Positions 22,046 to 33,703 of a DNA stretch of 64,000 nt are shown here, one piece after another. The stretch is from Gammaproteobacteria bacterium (GTDB taxonomy: Bacteria > Pseudomonadota > Gammaproteobacteria > Xanthomonadales > Wenzhouxiangellaceae), in the NCBI GenBank assembly GCA_021772985.1, contig JAJFKX010000019.1, forward strand, positions 434,001-498,000. The letters run 5' to 3'. Both the position numbers and the translations under genes were made by a program. Below the pieces are notes generated by a model. The model saw only the letters and a list, made by a program, of their open reading frames with translations. It was not told the DNA's origin and did not search any database. The stretch's first letter is position 1. The number at the start of each line of letters is the position of its first letter.

Positions 22046-22510
22046 ATGGCACTGGCAGAACTTTTAACACCACAGCGGATTACGCTTGATGCTCAATTGA
22101 GCAGCCGCAAAAGATTACTTGAGCACTTGGCCAAGCAACTGACCGGTACAGATAATACTGACCTGGACGAACGTGATCTGTTTGAAGCACTGTGTGAACG
22201 TGAGCATCTTGGCAGTACCGCACTGGGTCACGGCGTCGCGATTCCACATGCCCGGCTGATCGGCCTGGATGATAGCCGTGCTTCAGTGGTTCGGCTGCGT
22301 AGCGCACTTGATTATGATTCCCCTGATGGAAAACCTGTTGATTTGGTGATTGGCTTGGCCGTGCCACAAGCCTGCACAGATAGCCATCTGCGTATTCTCA
22401 GCGACTTGGCCAGTTGCCTGCAGCAGGAAGATTTTCGTGTCGGCCTGCGCAAAGCAGCAACAGCAGCCGTATTAATCGATTTCCTGCAACACTGGCAGCA
22501 GCCGGAGTGA
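22046..22510 (+). CDS. ptsN: PTS IIA-like nitrogen regulatory protein
   Basis: GSTALGHGVAIPHARL motif; synteny rpoN-hpf-ptsN. Confidence 0.94.
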   Translation: MALAELLTPQRITLDAQLSSRKRLLEHLAKQLTGTDNTDLDERDLFEALCEREHLGSTALGHGVAIPHARLIGLDDSRASVVRLRSALDYDSPDGKPVDLVIGLAVPQACTDSHLRILSDLASCLQQEDFRVGLRKAATAAVLIDFLQHWQQPE

Positions 22511-23490
22511 CTCCCAAGCTCAACGCGGGTGTCTTATTCAAAGCTGCTGAGCAACGCCTGAATTTAACCTGGACGGTTACCAGCTCTGTGGCGGCAACAC
22601 GGCCACTGCAATCGCAGCACACTACCAGCCTTTTCAGCAATGAACATTCGAAACCGGCTAGACAAGCTCTGGCTGGTTATTTGAATCTGGTACACCCTAA
22701 TCAGGTTCAAGTCATAGGACGTGAAGAACAGGCTCACCTGGATACACTGGACGCTAAATCCCGATGGGCTACCATAGCCAGTATTATCGCTCATCAACCA
22801 TTGGCCATAGTCATCGCCGATGGCCAGCCCCCTCCACCGGATTTGCAAGAGGCTGCAGAAGAGGCTTCAGTTGCTGTATGGCAATCACCTCATTCCAGTT
22901 GTACCAATGTCAATTTTCTACAACATTATTTATCCAGGGCATTAGCAGAATCCACGCTCTTGCATGGTGTGTTTATGGAGGTTTTTACCATCGGTGTATT
23001 GATTACTGGTGCGCCTGGTTGCGGCAAGAGTGAGTTGGCCTTGGAATTAATCACCCGTGGCCACCGGCTGATCGCAGATGATGCGCCTGAATTCACCCAG
23101 GTATCACCTGATGTCATTGATGGAACGTGTCCTCCGGCTGTTCAGGACTGCCTGGAGGTACGCGGCCTGGGAATATTAAATGTTCGCCAAATGTTTGGCG
23201 ATGCTGCGGTTAAGGCGAATAAGTTTCTGCGCGTAATTATCGATTTGCAAGTCCCCTCTGATCGCCAGGCATTGGCAGAACTTGATCGCCTGCAACCTGG
23301 CCCTAACAGCCGTAGAGTAATGGATACGGATGTCCCACAAATCATTCTGCCGGTTCTGGCAGGCCGCAATTTAGCGGTTATTGTTGAAGCCGCTGTCCGC
23401 GACTTCAGTTTAAAAATGAAGGGCATTGATGCCGCCAGCGATTTTATTGAACGGCATCGCGCTCTGCTGGCCCAGCAGGGTAGCAAATAG
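22507..23490 (+). CDS. hprK: HPr kinase/phosphorylase (GTG start overlapping ptsN stop)
   Basis: GAPGCGKSELALELITRGHRLIADDAPEF P-loop; LEVRGLGILNVRQMFG signature. Confidence 0.95.
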   Translation: MTPKLNAGVLFKAAEQRLNLTWTVTSSVAATRPLQSQHTTSLFSNEHSKPARQALAGYLNLVHPNQVQVIGREEQAHLDTLDAKSRWATIASIIAHQPLAIVIADGQPPPPDLQEAAEEASVAVWQSPHSSCTNVNFLQHYLSRALAESTLLHGVFMEVFTIGVLITGAPGCGKSELALELITRGHRLIADDAPEFTQVSPDVIDGTCPPAVQDCLEVRGLGILNVRQMFGDAAVKANKFLRVIIDLQVPSDRQALAELDRLQPGPNSRRVMDTDVPQIILPVLAGRNLAVIVEAAVRDFSLKMKGIDAASDFIERHRALLAQQGSK

Positions 23491-23497
23491 CGGCCTC

Positions 23498-24403
23498 ATG
23501 GACGAGACATCAGCAAATTGTGCTGACAGTCATCAATCAGTTTCAGGCCAACCGGAGTTGATGATTATCAGCGGTTTATCGGGTAGCGGCAAAACCACCA
23601 CGCTGCAGGCACTGGAAGACCTGGGTTACTACTGCGTTGACAACTTACCGGCTCCACTGGTGCAGGACCTGGTGAATCTTATGATAGTTGAACAGGATCA
23701 GTACCGGCTTTGTGCGGTAGGGCTGGACGCTCGCAACCGCGACACCCGCATGTTTAAATCGCTGTTGGAAACGTTACGGAAAGCCCCTATAAAATTACAG
23801 TTGATTTTTCTTACCGCCAGCGACCAGGCACTATTGCAACGTTTCAGTGCAACCCGTAGACGACACCCTGTAACCACAGACCATGGATTACCAGACGCCA
23901 TTGCAACCGAGCGCCGGCTGCTGCAACCATTGAGCAGTCAGGCGGATATCATTATCGACACCACCGATTGCAGCATTCATGAATTACGCCAGCGTGTTTG
24001 GAACGGGGTCAGTCTCCAACAGCGACAACCCGCATTACTGGTCGAATCATTTGCTTTCAGCCATGGTCTGCCAGCTGATCTGGATTTTGTATTTGACGCT
24101 AGATGTTTACCTAACCCGCATTGGGTTCCGAATTTACGCGACAAAACCGGACTAGACCGGGAAGTGATGGATTATTTACAACAAGCCCCCCTGGTCAATC
24201 ATTACTTAAATGATATTCATGCCCTGCTGCAACGTTGGCTAACAGAGTTTTCCAGTGCTCAACGCAGTTATCTGACAATCGGTGTTGGTTGCACCGGTGG
24301 TCAGCATCGATCAGTTTTCTTGTCCGAACAACTGGCCGTGAAGTTACGAACCGACTGGCCGGAAGTTCGGGTACGACACCGCGAACTTGCACGGCAATTA
24401 TGA
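23498..24403 (+). CDS. rapZ: RNase adapter protein / nucleotide-binding protein RapZ
   Basis: ISGLSGSGKTTTLQALEDLGYYCVDNLP; GVGCTGGQHRSVFLSEQLA. Confidence 0.96.
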   Translation: MDETSANCADSHQSVSGQPELMIISGLSGSGKTTTLQALEDLGYYCVDNLPAPLVQDLVNLMIVEQDQYRLCAVGLDARNRDTRMFKSLLETLRKAPIKLQLIFLTASDQALLQRFSATRRRHPVTTDHGLPDAIATERRLLQPLSSQADIIIDTTDCSIHELRQRVWNGVSLQQRQPALLVESFAFSHGLPADLDFVFDARCLPNPHWVPNLRDKTGLDREVMDYLQQAPLVNHYLNDIHALLQRWLTEFSSAQRSYLTIGVGCTGGQHRSVFLSEQLAVKLRTDWPEVRVRHRELARQL

Positions 24404-24825
24404 TGGATCAAACCTGCACCCTATTGATGGTTACTCACCCTGGAATTGGCAGCGCATTACTTCATCAAATGCAGCGTATTTTCGCAGCTGACACAACCGG
24501 ACAACTGACTAAACTGTATTTGATGGAAATTGATGACGATGCTTTCGGGGCAAAGCTTGATGAGGATTTTAATCACTGGATTACAACGCTTGATGAGACC
24601 AACAAGGTGTTGGTATTAACTGATTTAGAAGGCGCCACACCCGCAAGTCTGGCCTTGCGCCATGCACGCCGGCATGGCTGGCCAGTATTAACCGGACTGA
24701 ACCTGCCAATGTTATTGAAAGCAGTCACGCACCGCCATTTGGAGCTTTCTAAGCTAATCATCAAGGTCATTGAAGGCACCCAGGACGCTATACATATCCT
24801 ATATGAACCCTATCAAACCGACTAA
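24400..24825 (+). CDS. PTS EIIA component, mannose-type fold
   Basis: THPGIGSALLHQMQRIF, LTDLEGATPASLALRHARRHGWPVLTGLNLPMLL. Confidence 0.85.
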   Translation: MMDQTCTLLMVTHPGIGSALLHQMQRIFAADTTGQLTKLYLMEIDDDAFGAKLDEDFNHWITTLDETNKVLVLTDLEGATPASLALRHARRHGWPVLTGLNLPMLLKAVTHRHLELSKLIIKVIEGTQDAIHILYEPYQTD

Positions 24826-24837
24826 CGGTACGACCGT

Positions 24838-25107
24838 ATGATCAATCAGGAGATTCAACTATCAAACCGCTTGGGACTGCATGCACGAGCGGCCGGCAAA
24901 CTGGTCAATGTTACCGGTCGATTCAGTGCTGATTGCTGGATCAGTTTTAACAATCGAAGAGTCAACGCCAAATCCATTATGGGACTGTTAACGTTGGCTG
25001 CACCCTGTGGTGCTACCCTTAAGGTAGAATTGGATGGTTCAGATGAACAAGCAGCCTATACAGCTATCACTGAGCTAATCGATCAACGTTTTGAGGAACC
25101 CGAATAG
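24838..25107 (+). CDS. HPr family phosphocarrier protein
   Basis: NRLGLHARAAGKLVNVTGRF (HPr His site) and KSIMGLLTLAAPCGATLKVELDG. Confidence 0.94.
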   Translation: MINQEIQLSNRLGLHARAAGKLVNVTGRFSADCWISFNNRRVNAKSIMGLLTLAAPCGATLKVELDGSDEQAAYTAITELIDQRFEEPE

Positions 25108-25126
25108 CCTATAAGAATATAAGAGC

Positions 25127-26860
25127 ATGTTATCGCTGACTGGAACCGCCATAGCCGATGGGGTAACCATCGGTACAGTACACCGCCTGATCCAGGATGA
25201 ACTGACTGTCCAGCAAATGACCTTGACCAGCGAGAAGGCTTTGCAGCTGGAGACCAAACGGCTACATCAGGCGCGACAATCAGCGGCGGAACAGCTACGA
25301 CAACAACAACAACGCACCAGCAACCCTGCTGCTGATGAAGTGCTCGGCATGCATCTGCAAATGTTGCTTGATCCTGAATTACTCGACAACACAATCGCAA
25401 CCATCAGCAGTGGGAAATGTAATGCGGAATGGGCCTTAATTCAGGTACAAACCAAGTTGCTGGATCAATTAAACATCAGCGAAGACGATTACCTTCGTGC
25501 GCGCACCGATGACATCGAGCATGTAATTCGGCTATTGCACCAGCAACTGCAAAGCGATAACACCAACCTTGCAGATCACTTACCTACCAAACTGCATGAC
25601 ATCATTGTGGTTGCTGCTGATCCAAGCCCGGCTGAACTGGTATTAATCAAACAACGAGGTGCCAGCGGTTTGGTCACTGAACAAGGCAGTGCCTACAGCC
25701 ATACCGCCATTTTAGCGCGCGGCTTGAACCTACCTACAGTGCTCGCTGTTCCACAAGCGCTGTCAATTTTGCGCGAGCATGAAATGTTGATACTGGATGG
25801 GCACCATGGTGCACTGTTTGCTGAGCCTGATGAGGCCATGCAACGCCATTACCAGCAAAAAACCATCGCCTATCAGCAGCACCTGAGTAAGCAGAAAACA
25901 CTTGGTCAGGTTGCCTGTCAAACCCAGGATGGTACCGCGATCCAATTACTGGCGAACATTGAGCATGCCGGTGATATTAAAAACGCGCTTGATGCCGGTG
26001 CAACTGGAATCGGGTTGTTACGCAGCGAGTTATTGTTCCTCCAGGAACAACCGGGGTTGGTGGATGATGAGCAGCTGCAATATGAGTGCTATACACGCTT
26101 GGCCAAATTAATGCATCAAGATGGTAAAGCTCTTCCATTGACGGTCCGCACCCTGGATGTTGGTAGTGACAAGCCATTACCTCAATCTTCTGAAAAAATT
26201 GACTGGTACCTGAATGCAGAACCTAACCCCGCTTTAGGGCTCCGCGGCATTCGCTTCAGCTTGCGTTATCCGCAATGGTTTAAAATACAACTGCGAGCGT
26301 TATTGCGAGCCAGCCAGCATGGCCATATCCGCATCCTGTTACCCATGATCAGTATGCGTGAGGAAATACTCAGCGTGCGACGTTTGATCCACAAGTGCAG
26401 TATGGATTTAAAAGCAGAGCAATATTCTGAGTTACAGGCTGATGCCATCGAACTGGGTGCAATGATTGAAACACCTGCCGCCGCACTGGCTATTCGGGAG
26501 TTGCTACCGCTGGTAGATTTTATTGCCATAGGCAGTAACGACCTGGTCCAATATACCTTGGCGATCGATCGTAAAAATGACAATATTTCTCGTTGGTATG
26601 CACCACAACATCCAGCCATAGTAAGCTTGCTTACCAGCATTATCAGCGCCGCTCATCAACATAAAAAGCCCGTCAGTGTCTGTGGTGAGCTGGCCAGTGC
26701 TCCCGACTATATTCCATTGTTGCTGGGTATGGGTTTACGCGAATTCAGCGTACACCCCGGGTGCCTTCTGAACGTAAAACAACAATTACACACACTGGAT
26801 CAGGCTGTCTGTCGGGATCGAATTACAGAACTGTTGGCTGACTCTGCGAGCCAACCATAA
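25127..26860 (+). CDS. ptsI: Phosphoenolpyruvate-protein phosphotransferase (EI)
   Basis: GLVTEQGSAYSHTAILARGLNLPTVL active-site His; GIGLLRSELLFL; IGSNDLVQYTLAIDRKN. Confidence 0.93.
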   Translation: MLSLTGTAIADGVTIGTVHRLIQDELTVQQMTLTSEKALQLETKRLHQARQSAAEQLRQQQQRTSNPAADEVLGMHLQMLLDPELLDNTIATISSGKCNAEWALIQVQTKLLDQLNISEDDYLRARTDDIEHVIRLLHQQLQSDNTNLADHLPTKLHDIIVVAADPSPAELVLIKQRGASGLVTEQGSAYSHTAILARGLNLPTVLAVPQALSILREHEMLILDGHHGALFAEPDEAMQRHYQQKTIAYQQHLSKQKTLGQVACQTQDGTAIQLLANIEHAGDIKNALDAGATGIGLLRSELLFLQEQPGLVDDEQLQYECYTRLAKLMHQDGKALPLTVRTLDVGSDKPLPQSSEKIDWYLNAEPNPALGLRGIRFSLRYPQWFKIQLRALLRASQHGHIRILLPMISMREEILSVRRLIHKCSMDLKAEQYSELQADAIELGAMIETPAAALAIRELLPLVDFIAIGSNDLVQYTLAIDRKNDNISRWYAPQHPAIVSLLTSIISAAHQHKKPVSVCGELASAPDYIPLLLGMGLREFSVHPGCLLNVKQQLHTLDQAVCRDRITELLADSASQP

Positions 26861-26868
26861 ATACCAAT

Positions 26869-27828
26869 CTAGGCTCGCCAAAAGCCCGCAATGCCGGCAA
26901 CACCTACAGCACCATTGGATCGAGCCTGGTCCTGGTCTTCGGGTTGTAAGCCACCCAGCGCATAAACGGGCAAATTTGAACTGGCAGTCAATTCAGCAAA
27001 CCGTTTCCAGCCCAGCGGGCTTGCCTGTGGATGACTGGTCGTCGGTTTAACCGGGCTAAGCAAACCGTAGTCACAACCCAGCAGCAAAGCCAAGCTTAAC
27101 TCTTCAGCATCATGGCATGATGCACCCAACAATCTGTTTTTCGGTATCGGTCTTTCAATGTTGTTAGCAACTGTCAGTTCACGTAATAACCCACTGTTCA
27201 AGTGAATACCGTTGGCAAGGTCATTAAACTCATGATCAAGCCCACAGTTAATCACCAACTGAGCGCCAGCTGCCGTGCAAACCGAACGGCAATTATCAGC
27301 CAGCTGCATAAGCTGTTCAGCTGTCCAGCCTGGTTGACGTAGTTGAACAATCCCAACTCTTCCTCCGCAAAGACTGGATTCCAATGCCTTCACAAACAAG
27401 TGCTGCTGATTTGGCAGACACTGTGGTGTGATCAGGTATTGACCCGGCAGTCGCAATGCATTGATGATTGGCGCATCAGCTTCAGGCATGTCCAGTTGGC
27501 ATAATTCATCGTAACTGGCCCAACGCAACGGCTGTTGTTCAAGGCTGCGTACTTCACCCTGCCAGCGCAGCACCTCAAACACATGCAAACGGACCGCCTT
27601 TTCCGGATAACGATGATATACGGTGATTAATGGCTGGGCAGCAAGTACATCAATACCCAACTCTTCAGACAACTCACGATGTAAAGCTTGCTGGGGGCTT
27701 TCATCCTGTTCAAGTTTACCACCTGGGAATTCCCAGGTTCCAGCCAAATGCTTGTCAGCACTGCGCTGGCTAAGCAACACCCGGCCCTGTGAATCACACA
27801 AAACACCGGCCGCGACCTCAATGGTCAT
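26869..27828 (-). CDS. Nudix (MutT-like) hydrolase fused to ThiE-like domain
   Basis: Nudix box GKLEQDESPQQALHRELSEELGI; C-terminal thiamine-phosphate-synthase-like half (GRVGIVQLRQPGW...LLGASCHDAEELSLAL...VYALGGLQPED). Confidence 0.9.
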   Translation of the reverse strand: MTIEVAAGVLCDSQGRVLLSQRSADKHLAGTWEFPGGKLEQDESPQQALHRELSEELGIDVLAAQPLITVYHRYPEKAVRLHVFEVLRWQGEVRSLEQQPLRWASYDELCQLDMPEADAPIINALRLPGQYLITPQCLPNQQHLFVKALESSLCGGRVGIVQLRQPGWTAEQLMQLADNCRSVCTAAGAQLVINCGLDHEFNDLANGIHLNSGLLRELTVANNIERPIPKNRLLGASCHDAEELSLALLLGCDYGLLSPVKPTTSHPQASPLGWKRFAELTASSNLPVYALGGLQPEDQDQARSNGAVGVAGIAGFWRA

Positions 27829-27842
27829 GGTCTTTTTAAACG

Positions 27843-30557
27843 TTAGCTAAGTTGCCCGTGGCACTGCTTGAATTTTTTACCTGAACCACAGGGACAAGGC
27901 TCATTACGCCCCACCTTACGACCATCGCGTTCAAATGGTTGTTGTTTAGCATCAGCCTGTGCTTGTGGGCCGGGAGCATTGCCAGCCTGCATTGCCGAAG
28001 CCTGTGCGTGTTGATATTCCATTTGCTGGGGACTACGGCGATTTTCATCCACCGCTTCAACATCCTCTTCAGTACGAATCTGCACCCGTGAAAGCAATTT
28101 CATTACTTCACGCTTAAGCGAATCAAGCATTTCACTGAACATGCCAAATGATTCGCGCTTGTATTCCTGCTTGGGTTGCTTTTGCGCATAGCCACGTAAA
28201 TGAATACCCTGGCGCAGATGATCCATATTCGATAAATGATCCTTCCATTGCTGATCAAGCACATTTAATACCAGTGCCTTTTCGAACTGTCGCATTACCT
28301 CTGAACCGGTAGCCTCTTCTTTGGCGGCAAAATGTTCATCAACTTTTGTCAGAACTTTTTCACGCAACGCTTCATGGCTTATTTCGTCATCCTCCGACAG
28401 CCACTGTTGAAGTGGAGCTCGAATTCCAAAATCCCCTTCCAGGGCTTTTTCCAAGCCATGTGCATCCCATTGTTCCTCGATGCTGCCTGTTGGTAGATAT
28501 TCCTCAAACAAACCATGGAACACATCTTCACGAATATCCTTAACGGTATCGCCAACATCATCGGCTTCCATCAAGTCATTGCGCATTTCATAAATTACCC
28601 GGCGCTGATCATTGGCAACATCATCAAACTCCAGCAAATGCTTGCGCAAGTCAAAATTATGCCCTTCCACTTTGCGTTGTGCGTTTTCAATAGCCTTGCT
28701 CACCCATGGGTGTTCAATAGCTTCATTTTCCTGCATCCCCAACTTTTGCATCATTGTGCCGACTCGACCGCCTGCAAAAATGCGCATCAGGTTATCTTCC
28801 AGAGATAAATAAAACCTTGAAGAACCTGGATCACCCTGACGCCCGGACCGCCCACGTAACTGATTATCTATTCGGCGAGACTCATGCCGTTCAGTACCGA
28901 TAATATGTAAACCACCGGCTTCCAGTACCTGCTGGTGTCGTTGGTCCCAATCTATCTTTAATTGCGCTTTCTTATCATCAGACAGCCCTTCGCCCAATTC
29001 AGCTAATTCAACTTGGAAGTTCCCGCCCAGAACAATATCAGTACCACGGCCGGCCATGTTGGTGGCAATAGTCACTGCCTCAGGACGCCCGGCTTCGGCA
29101 ACAATATGTGCTTCACGCTCATGTTGTTTTGCATTCAGCACTTGGTGTTTGATTTTTTGCTGTTGTAACAAGCGTGATATAAGCTCTGAAGTTTCGATCG
29201 AAGTGGTACCCACCAATACGGGTTGACCACGTTTGACGCAGTCCTTGATATCTTCGCCAATAGCGTGGAATTTTTCTTCCTGGGTCAGATAGACCAGATC
29301 ACCCATGTCATCTCGAACCATGACCTGGTGGGTTGGAATTGAAACCACTTCCAAGCTGTAAATACTCTGAAACTCGTAAGCTTCGGTATCAGCAGTACCG
29401 GTCATACCGGACAGCTTTGTATACAAACGGAAATAATTCTGAAAGGTAATCGATGCCAGCGTTTGGTTTTCGCGTTGAATCGGCACCCCTTCTTTCGCTT
29501 CTATCGCTTGATGCAGACCATCTGACCAACGTCGCCCAGACAACGTACGGCCGGTGAACTCATCGACTATCACCACCTCTCCATCACGGACGATATAGTC
29601 TACATCCTTGTTAAACAGGTAATGTGCCCGCAACGATGCGTTCAAATGATGAACCAGGTTCAAGTTAGCTGCCTGATACAGACTGTCATCAGCTTTCAGC
29701 ATCCCAGCTTTGACCAACAACTCCTCGACATGCGACATGCCTTCTTCAGTCATATAGACTTGACGGTTCTTTTCTTCCAGGCTGAAATCACCTGGACCAT
29801 CTTCTTCTTCCTGCTTGATCAATTGCGGGACCAGCTTATCGATCTTGACATACAGTTCCGGGCTTTCATCAGCCGGACCGGAAATAATCAGTGGCGTACG
29901 CGCCTCATCAATCAGAATTGAATCAACTTCATCGATAATCCCGAAAGCCTGCCCACGCTGAACTTTTTGTTCAGCATTGAAAGCCATATTATCTCGCAGA
30001 TAATCGAAACCCAGCTCATTGTTGGTCGCATAGGTAACATCACAAGCATAAGCTGCGCGCTTTGCAGCAGTGGTCATACCAGGAACCGCCACCCCAACAG
30101 TAAGGCCCAGAGCTTCATAAATTGGACGCATCCAATCTGCATCTCGACGCGCTAAATAGTCATTTACCGTAACGACATGCACGCCATTACCCGTCAGCGT
30201 ATTCAAATATACCGCCAGTGTTGCTACCAGGGTTTTACCTTCACCGGTTTTCATTTCGGCAATCATGCCTTGATGCAACACCATGCCGCCTATCATCTGG
30301 ACATCAAAATGGCGCATACCCAAGGTCCGCACTGAGGCTTCACGGCACACCGCAAATGCTTCAGGCAATAGCTCGTCCAGGTTTTCGCCACCATCCAGAA
30401 GTTGGCGAAACTCTGCGGTCTTGGCTCTGAGCGCCTCATCACTGAGTTTTTTTATCTCAGGCTCTAATTCGTTGATATGCTTGACCGTACGCTCCATGCG
30501 TTTGATAAGCCGATCATTACGGCTACCGACCAGTTTGGTAATTAACTTGTTGAACAT
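27843..30557 (-). CDS. secA: Preprotein translocase subunit SecA
   Basis: [26 protein letters not shown]-terminal zinc motif [14 protein letters not shown]. Confidence 0.98.
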   Translation of the reverse strand: MFNKLITKLVGSRNDRLIKRMERTVKHINELEPEIKKLSDEALRAKTAEFRQLLDGGENLDELLPEAFAVCREASVRTLGMRHFDVQMIGGMVLHQGMIAEMKTGEGKTLVATLAVYLNTLTGNGVHVVTVNDYLARRDADWMRPIYEALGLTVGVAVPGMTTAAKRAAYACDVTYATNNELGFDYLRDNMAFNAEQKVQRGQAFGIIDEVDSILIDEARTPLIISGPADESPELYVKIDKLVPQLIKQEEEDGPGDFSLEEKNRQVYMTEEGMSHVEELLVKAGMLKADDSLYQAANLNLVHHLNASLRAHYLFNKDVDYIVRDGEVVIVDEFTGRTLSGRRWSDGLHQAIEAKEGVPIQRENQTLASITFQNYFRLYTKLSGMTGTADTEAYEFQSIYSLEVVSIPTHQVMVRDDMGDLVYLTQEEKFHAIGEDIKDCVKRGQPVLVGTTSIETSELISRLLQQQKIKHQVLNAKQHEREAHIVAEAGRPEAVTIATNMAGRGTDIVLGGNFQVELAELGEGLSDDKKAQLKIDWDQRHQQVLEAGGLHIIGTERHESRRIDNQLRGRSGRQGDPGSSRFYLSLEDNLMRIFAGGRVGTMMQKLGMQENEAIEHPWVSKAIENAQRKVEGHNFDLRKHLLEFDDVANDQRRVIYEMRNDLMEADDVGDTVKDIREDVFHGLFEEYLPTGSIEEQWDAHGLEKALEGDFGIRAPLQQWLSEDDEISHEALREKVLTKVDEHFAAKEEATGSEVMRQFEKALVLNVLDQQWKDHLSNMDHLRQGIHLRGYAQKQPKQEYKRESFGMFSEMLDSLKREVMKLLSRVQIRTEEDVEAVDENRRSPQQMEYQHAQASAMQAGNAPGPQAQADAKQQPFERDGRKVGRNEPCPCGSGKKFKQCHGQLS

Positions 30558-30700
30558 GCGCTCAAATCCAGGCTTGTTTTTGCGATAAATGGCAGGCAGT
30601 GTACCAGCAGTGAGAGTTGGGGGTTAGACGCACAAATGCAAGATACAACTGTTACAATTTCCTTGTTGAATCCCGATTGGTACATGTCAGCGTGCCTAAC

Positions 30701-30939
30701 CACTAATAATGTAATGTTCAGACGCCGTCCAGGCATCCGATTTAAAGCGCGCTCGCAGCGAACAACCAGCCCATTACAACGAACGCAACGCTACAATGAT
30801 TGACTGAGGGGCTCTCTCCGGGCGAGTCACCAAGCACTCATCCGCCACGTTTTACCTCTCGGTAAGCACCGGCTATTTCGTTCGAGGCATGGCTTACGAC
30901 TAACCGTTGGGTAACTCGCTGAATGTTGCATTATTAGTG
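30701..30939. repeat. 239-bp block bounded by imperfect 21-bp terminal inverted repeats (MITE-like?)
   Basis: CACTAATAATGTAATGTTCAG (30701-30721) vs reverse complement of 30919-30939 CACTAATAATGCAACATTCAG: 18/21 identical. Confidence 0.5.
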
Positions 30940-30957
30940 ACGAGGTACACTAGCCCA

Positions 30958-31296
30958 ATGAGATCAAAATTTGATAGCGATCCACGCTCTGCTGGAGACA
31001 CAGCCAAACATACGATTCCGCAGCTATTAGCACATAGTCGAGATTTCATGCATCTTGAAAAATTGCTTAAACAACGCTTGAAGCAAATCCCCGAACATGC
31101 CTATCGAGTGGCTTGCCTGCGGAATACTGAACTGAGTTTGTTCTGCACCGATTCTATTTGGCTTGGTCGATTGCGATTATTGCAACCGGATATTCTTCAA
31201 ATATGCCGCCAACTAAATACCGAACAATTGCTTACTGAACGTGTGCTTTCAATTAAAACCAGGGTCAAACCAGACCCGGCGGAACGATTTGTTTAG
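30958..31296 (+). CDS. DUF721 / DciA-like protein
   Basis: 113 aa; position between secA and lpxC and pattern LLQQRLKQIP...NTELSLFCTDSIWLGRLRLLQPDILQ typical of DUF721. Confidence 0.7.
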   Translation: MRSKFDSDPRSAGDTAKHTIPQLLAHSRDFMHLEKLLKQRLKQIPEHAYRVACLRNTELSLFCTDSIWLGRLRLLQPDILQICRQLNTEQLLTERVLSIKTRVKPDPAERFV

Positions 31297-31320
31297 ACTA
31301 TAGCGGCTAATCGACAATAC

Positions 31321-32232
31321 TTAATTAGCGCTGGCAGGGTGCAGATAAGATACTGGCACTTCCTTCGGGTCATCAAAACTGACCACTTCAAATGCATCCT
31401 TTGTGACCAGCAGTTTTTGCAGTAACCGATTGTTCAGATCATGTCCGGACTTATAGCCGGAAAACTCACCAATCAATGCGTGACCCAGCAAATACATATC
31501 ACCGATTACATCCAGAATCTTGTGCCGTACTAATTCATCACGGCTGCGTAATCCATCTTCATTGAGTACCCGAAAATCATCCAGAACAACAGCATTATCC
31601 ATGCTGCCGCCCAGCACCAGGTTGTTTTTACGCAGCATTTCCAGATCCCGCATAAAACCAAAAGTCCGTGCCCGAGCTACTTCCTTCAAATAAGCTGTGG
31701 TCGAAAAATCCAGAGCTGCCCGGGTATTTTGGTCGGTAAAGATTGGGTGATCAAAATCAATTTCAAAATTGACGCGCAAGCCAGAATGGGGTTCCAGCAT
31801 CGCCCACTTATCTTCCATTTCAACGCGCACAGGTTTACGAATCCGGATAAACTTTTTCGCCGCCTGCTGTTGCTGGATACCCGCCGATTGCAGTAAAAAA
31901 ACGAATGGGCCGGCACTGCCATCCATAATAGGTACTTCTGGAGCACTGACATCGATATAAGCATTGTCGATACCCAGCCCGGCCAACGCCGACATTAAAT
32001 GTTCAACAGTACCTATACGGGCATCACCTTTGGTCAAGGTGGTACAAAACCGGGTGTCGCCAACATTTTCAGCTTTGGCGGGAATATCCACTACCTTTTC
32101 CAAATCCACCCGACGAAATACTATGCCTGTATTTGCGGCTGCCGGGCGCAATGTTAAGGTGGCTTTACGGCCTGTATGAATACCTACACCGGTGGCACGA
32201 ATTACATTTTGAAGAGTACGTTGCCTGATCAC
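31321..32232 (-). CDS. lpxC: UDP-3-O-acyl-N-acetylglucosamine deacetylase
   Basis: [73 protein letters not shown]. Confidence 0.97.
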   Translation of the reverse strand: MIRQRTLQNVIRATGVGIHTGRKATLTLRPAAANTGIVFRRVDLEKVVDIPAKAENVGDTRFCTTLTKGDARIGTVEHLMSALAGLGIDNAYIDVSAPEVPIMDGSAGPFVFLLQSAGIQQQQAAKKFIRIRKPVRVEMEDKWAMLEPHSGLRVNFEIDFDHPIFTDQNTRAALDFSTTAYLKEVARARTFGFMRDLEMLRKNNLVLGGSMDNAVVLDDFRVLNEDGLRSRDELVRHKILDVIGDMYLLGHALIGEFSGYKSGHDLNNRLLQKLLVTKDAFEVVSFDDPKEVPVSYLHPASAN

Positions 32233-32422
32233 TATTATTCGCCTGATTCCTTACCTGTTCACTGATAACGAGTCGAACCTGTTATTGGTTATACGACTTT
32301 AGTTTAACTAATTTGCCGTTGTGCTGGCGCGCATGTTAGCACACCTATGCATAAACCAATGCTTAACAGGCTTTCGCCATTATCGCATTACTTACGTAAT
32401 AATACGTAGTTATGCGGTGATA

Positions 32423-33610
32423 TCAATCAGCCTGATTACGCAAAAACGCCGGAATATCCAGATAATCCATCTCCGACTGCTTAATGCTGGCTCCATCAGT
32501 ACCGGTATTTTGCATTACCTGAGCCTCATTGGCCTGAGCCTGCTTGGCCTGTAGGGCTACCTGCTGTTGCTGCTGATCCTGTTGCTGACGGTTCTGCTGA
32601 CGCTGGCGGCCAAGCTGTATATGGGTAACTTCCTCTGGCTTAAGGTTGCTTTGTCGCTCACCTAAACCAGTAGCTATAACGGTTACCCGAAGCTCATCTT
32701 CCATATCCATATCAACGCCTGCGCCAATCACCACTGTAGCGTCTGGTGAACTAAGGTCGCTAATAGTTGAAGCCACTTCTTCAAATTCACGCATTGTCAT
32801 ATTCATGCCAGCTGTAATATTCACCAGCAGACCACAGGCACCTGACAAATCAATATCTTCAAGCAGTGGGCTGCCTATCGCCATATTGGCCGCCATAACT
32901 GCACGGTCTTCACCCCGGCAGTGGCCTGCACCCATCATTGCCATACCCATTTCCGACATCACGGTACGAACATCAGCGAAATCGACATTGATCAGACCCG
33001 GACGGGTAATCAATTCTGCAATACCTTGAACTGCACCGTGTAATACCTCATTGGCACTTCGGAAAGCACTCAATAAAGTCACATCACTGCCCAACACACT
33101 AAGTAATTTAGCATTCGGAATAGTGATTAATGAGTCAACATGGTAGCCCAGTTCTTCGATGCCGTGCTGGGCGACCTGAGACCGGCGTTGACCTTCAAAT
33201 GGGAATGGCCGGGTAACTACGGCCACCGTCAAAATACCCAACTCCTTGGCTGCTTGAGCAACCACAGGCGCAGCACCTGTACCAGTGCCGCCACCCATGC
33301 CACAAGTGATGAATACCATATCCGAACCATCCAACAGTTCTAGAATCCGGTCACGATCCTCAAGTGCGGCCTGTCGGCCAACTTCCGGGTTTGCCCCGGC
33401 ACCGAGACCTTTGGTCACACTACTACCGATCTGCAGCGTATGTTTACCATCAAAGGCACGCAGTGCCTGAGCATCGGTATTGATGGCAATAAACTCAACG
33501 CCTTCAATACCATCATTTACCATTTGATTGACAGCATTATTACCGCCACCGCCAACACCGATCACTTTAATGATCGCGCCGGGTTGATAATTATCAACGA
33601 TTTCAAACAT
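32423..33610 (-). CDS. ftsZ: Cell division protein FtsZ
   Basis: [46 protein letters not shown]-terminal [14 protein letters not shown]. Confidence 0.98.
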   Translation of the reverse strand: MFEIVDNYQPGAIIKVIGVGGGGNNAVNQMVNDGIEGVEFIAINTDAQALRAFDGKHTLQIGSSVTKGLGAGANPEVGRQAALEDRDRILELLDGSDMVFITCGMGGGTGTGAAPVVAQAAKELGILTVAVVTRPFPFEGQRRSQVAQHGIEELGYHVDSLITIPNAKLLSVLGSDVTLLSAFRSANEVLHGAVQGIAELITRPGLINVDFADVRTVMSEMGMAMMGAGHCRGEDRAVMAANMAIGSPLLEDIDLSGACGLLVNITAGMNMTMREFEEVASTISDLSSPDATVVIGAGVDMDMEDELRVTVIATGLGERQSNLKPEEVTHIQLGRQRQQNRQQQDQQQQQVALQAKQAQANEAQVMQNTGTDGASIKQSEMDYLDIPAFLRNQAD

Positions 33611-33703
33611 TTTCCTTCTCCACAGCTTACTTAATTGCTAATGACACGGTGGTTGTGTTCGACCGCACACCTGATCGTGTCTTAAAAAACTTAACAGAAC
33701 CCA

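Noticed and set aside
26869-27828. Nudix-ThiE fusion as a novel enzyme
   Set aside because: This MutT/ThiE-like fusion architecture is known in proteobacteria near secA.
30600-30957. Integron attC-like site (GTTAGAC / CTAAC motifs)
   Set aside because: No integrase or cassette, core genes on both sides, and the symmetry does not follow attC R''/L''/L'/R' structure.
32423-32620. Gln-rich FtsZ linker as an unusual insertion
   Set aside because: FtsZ C-terminal linkers are commonly variable and Gln-rich; the terminal conserved peptide is normal.
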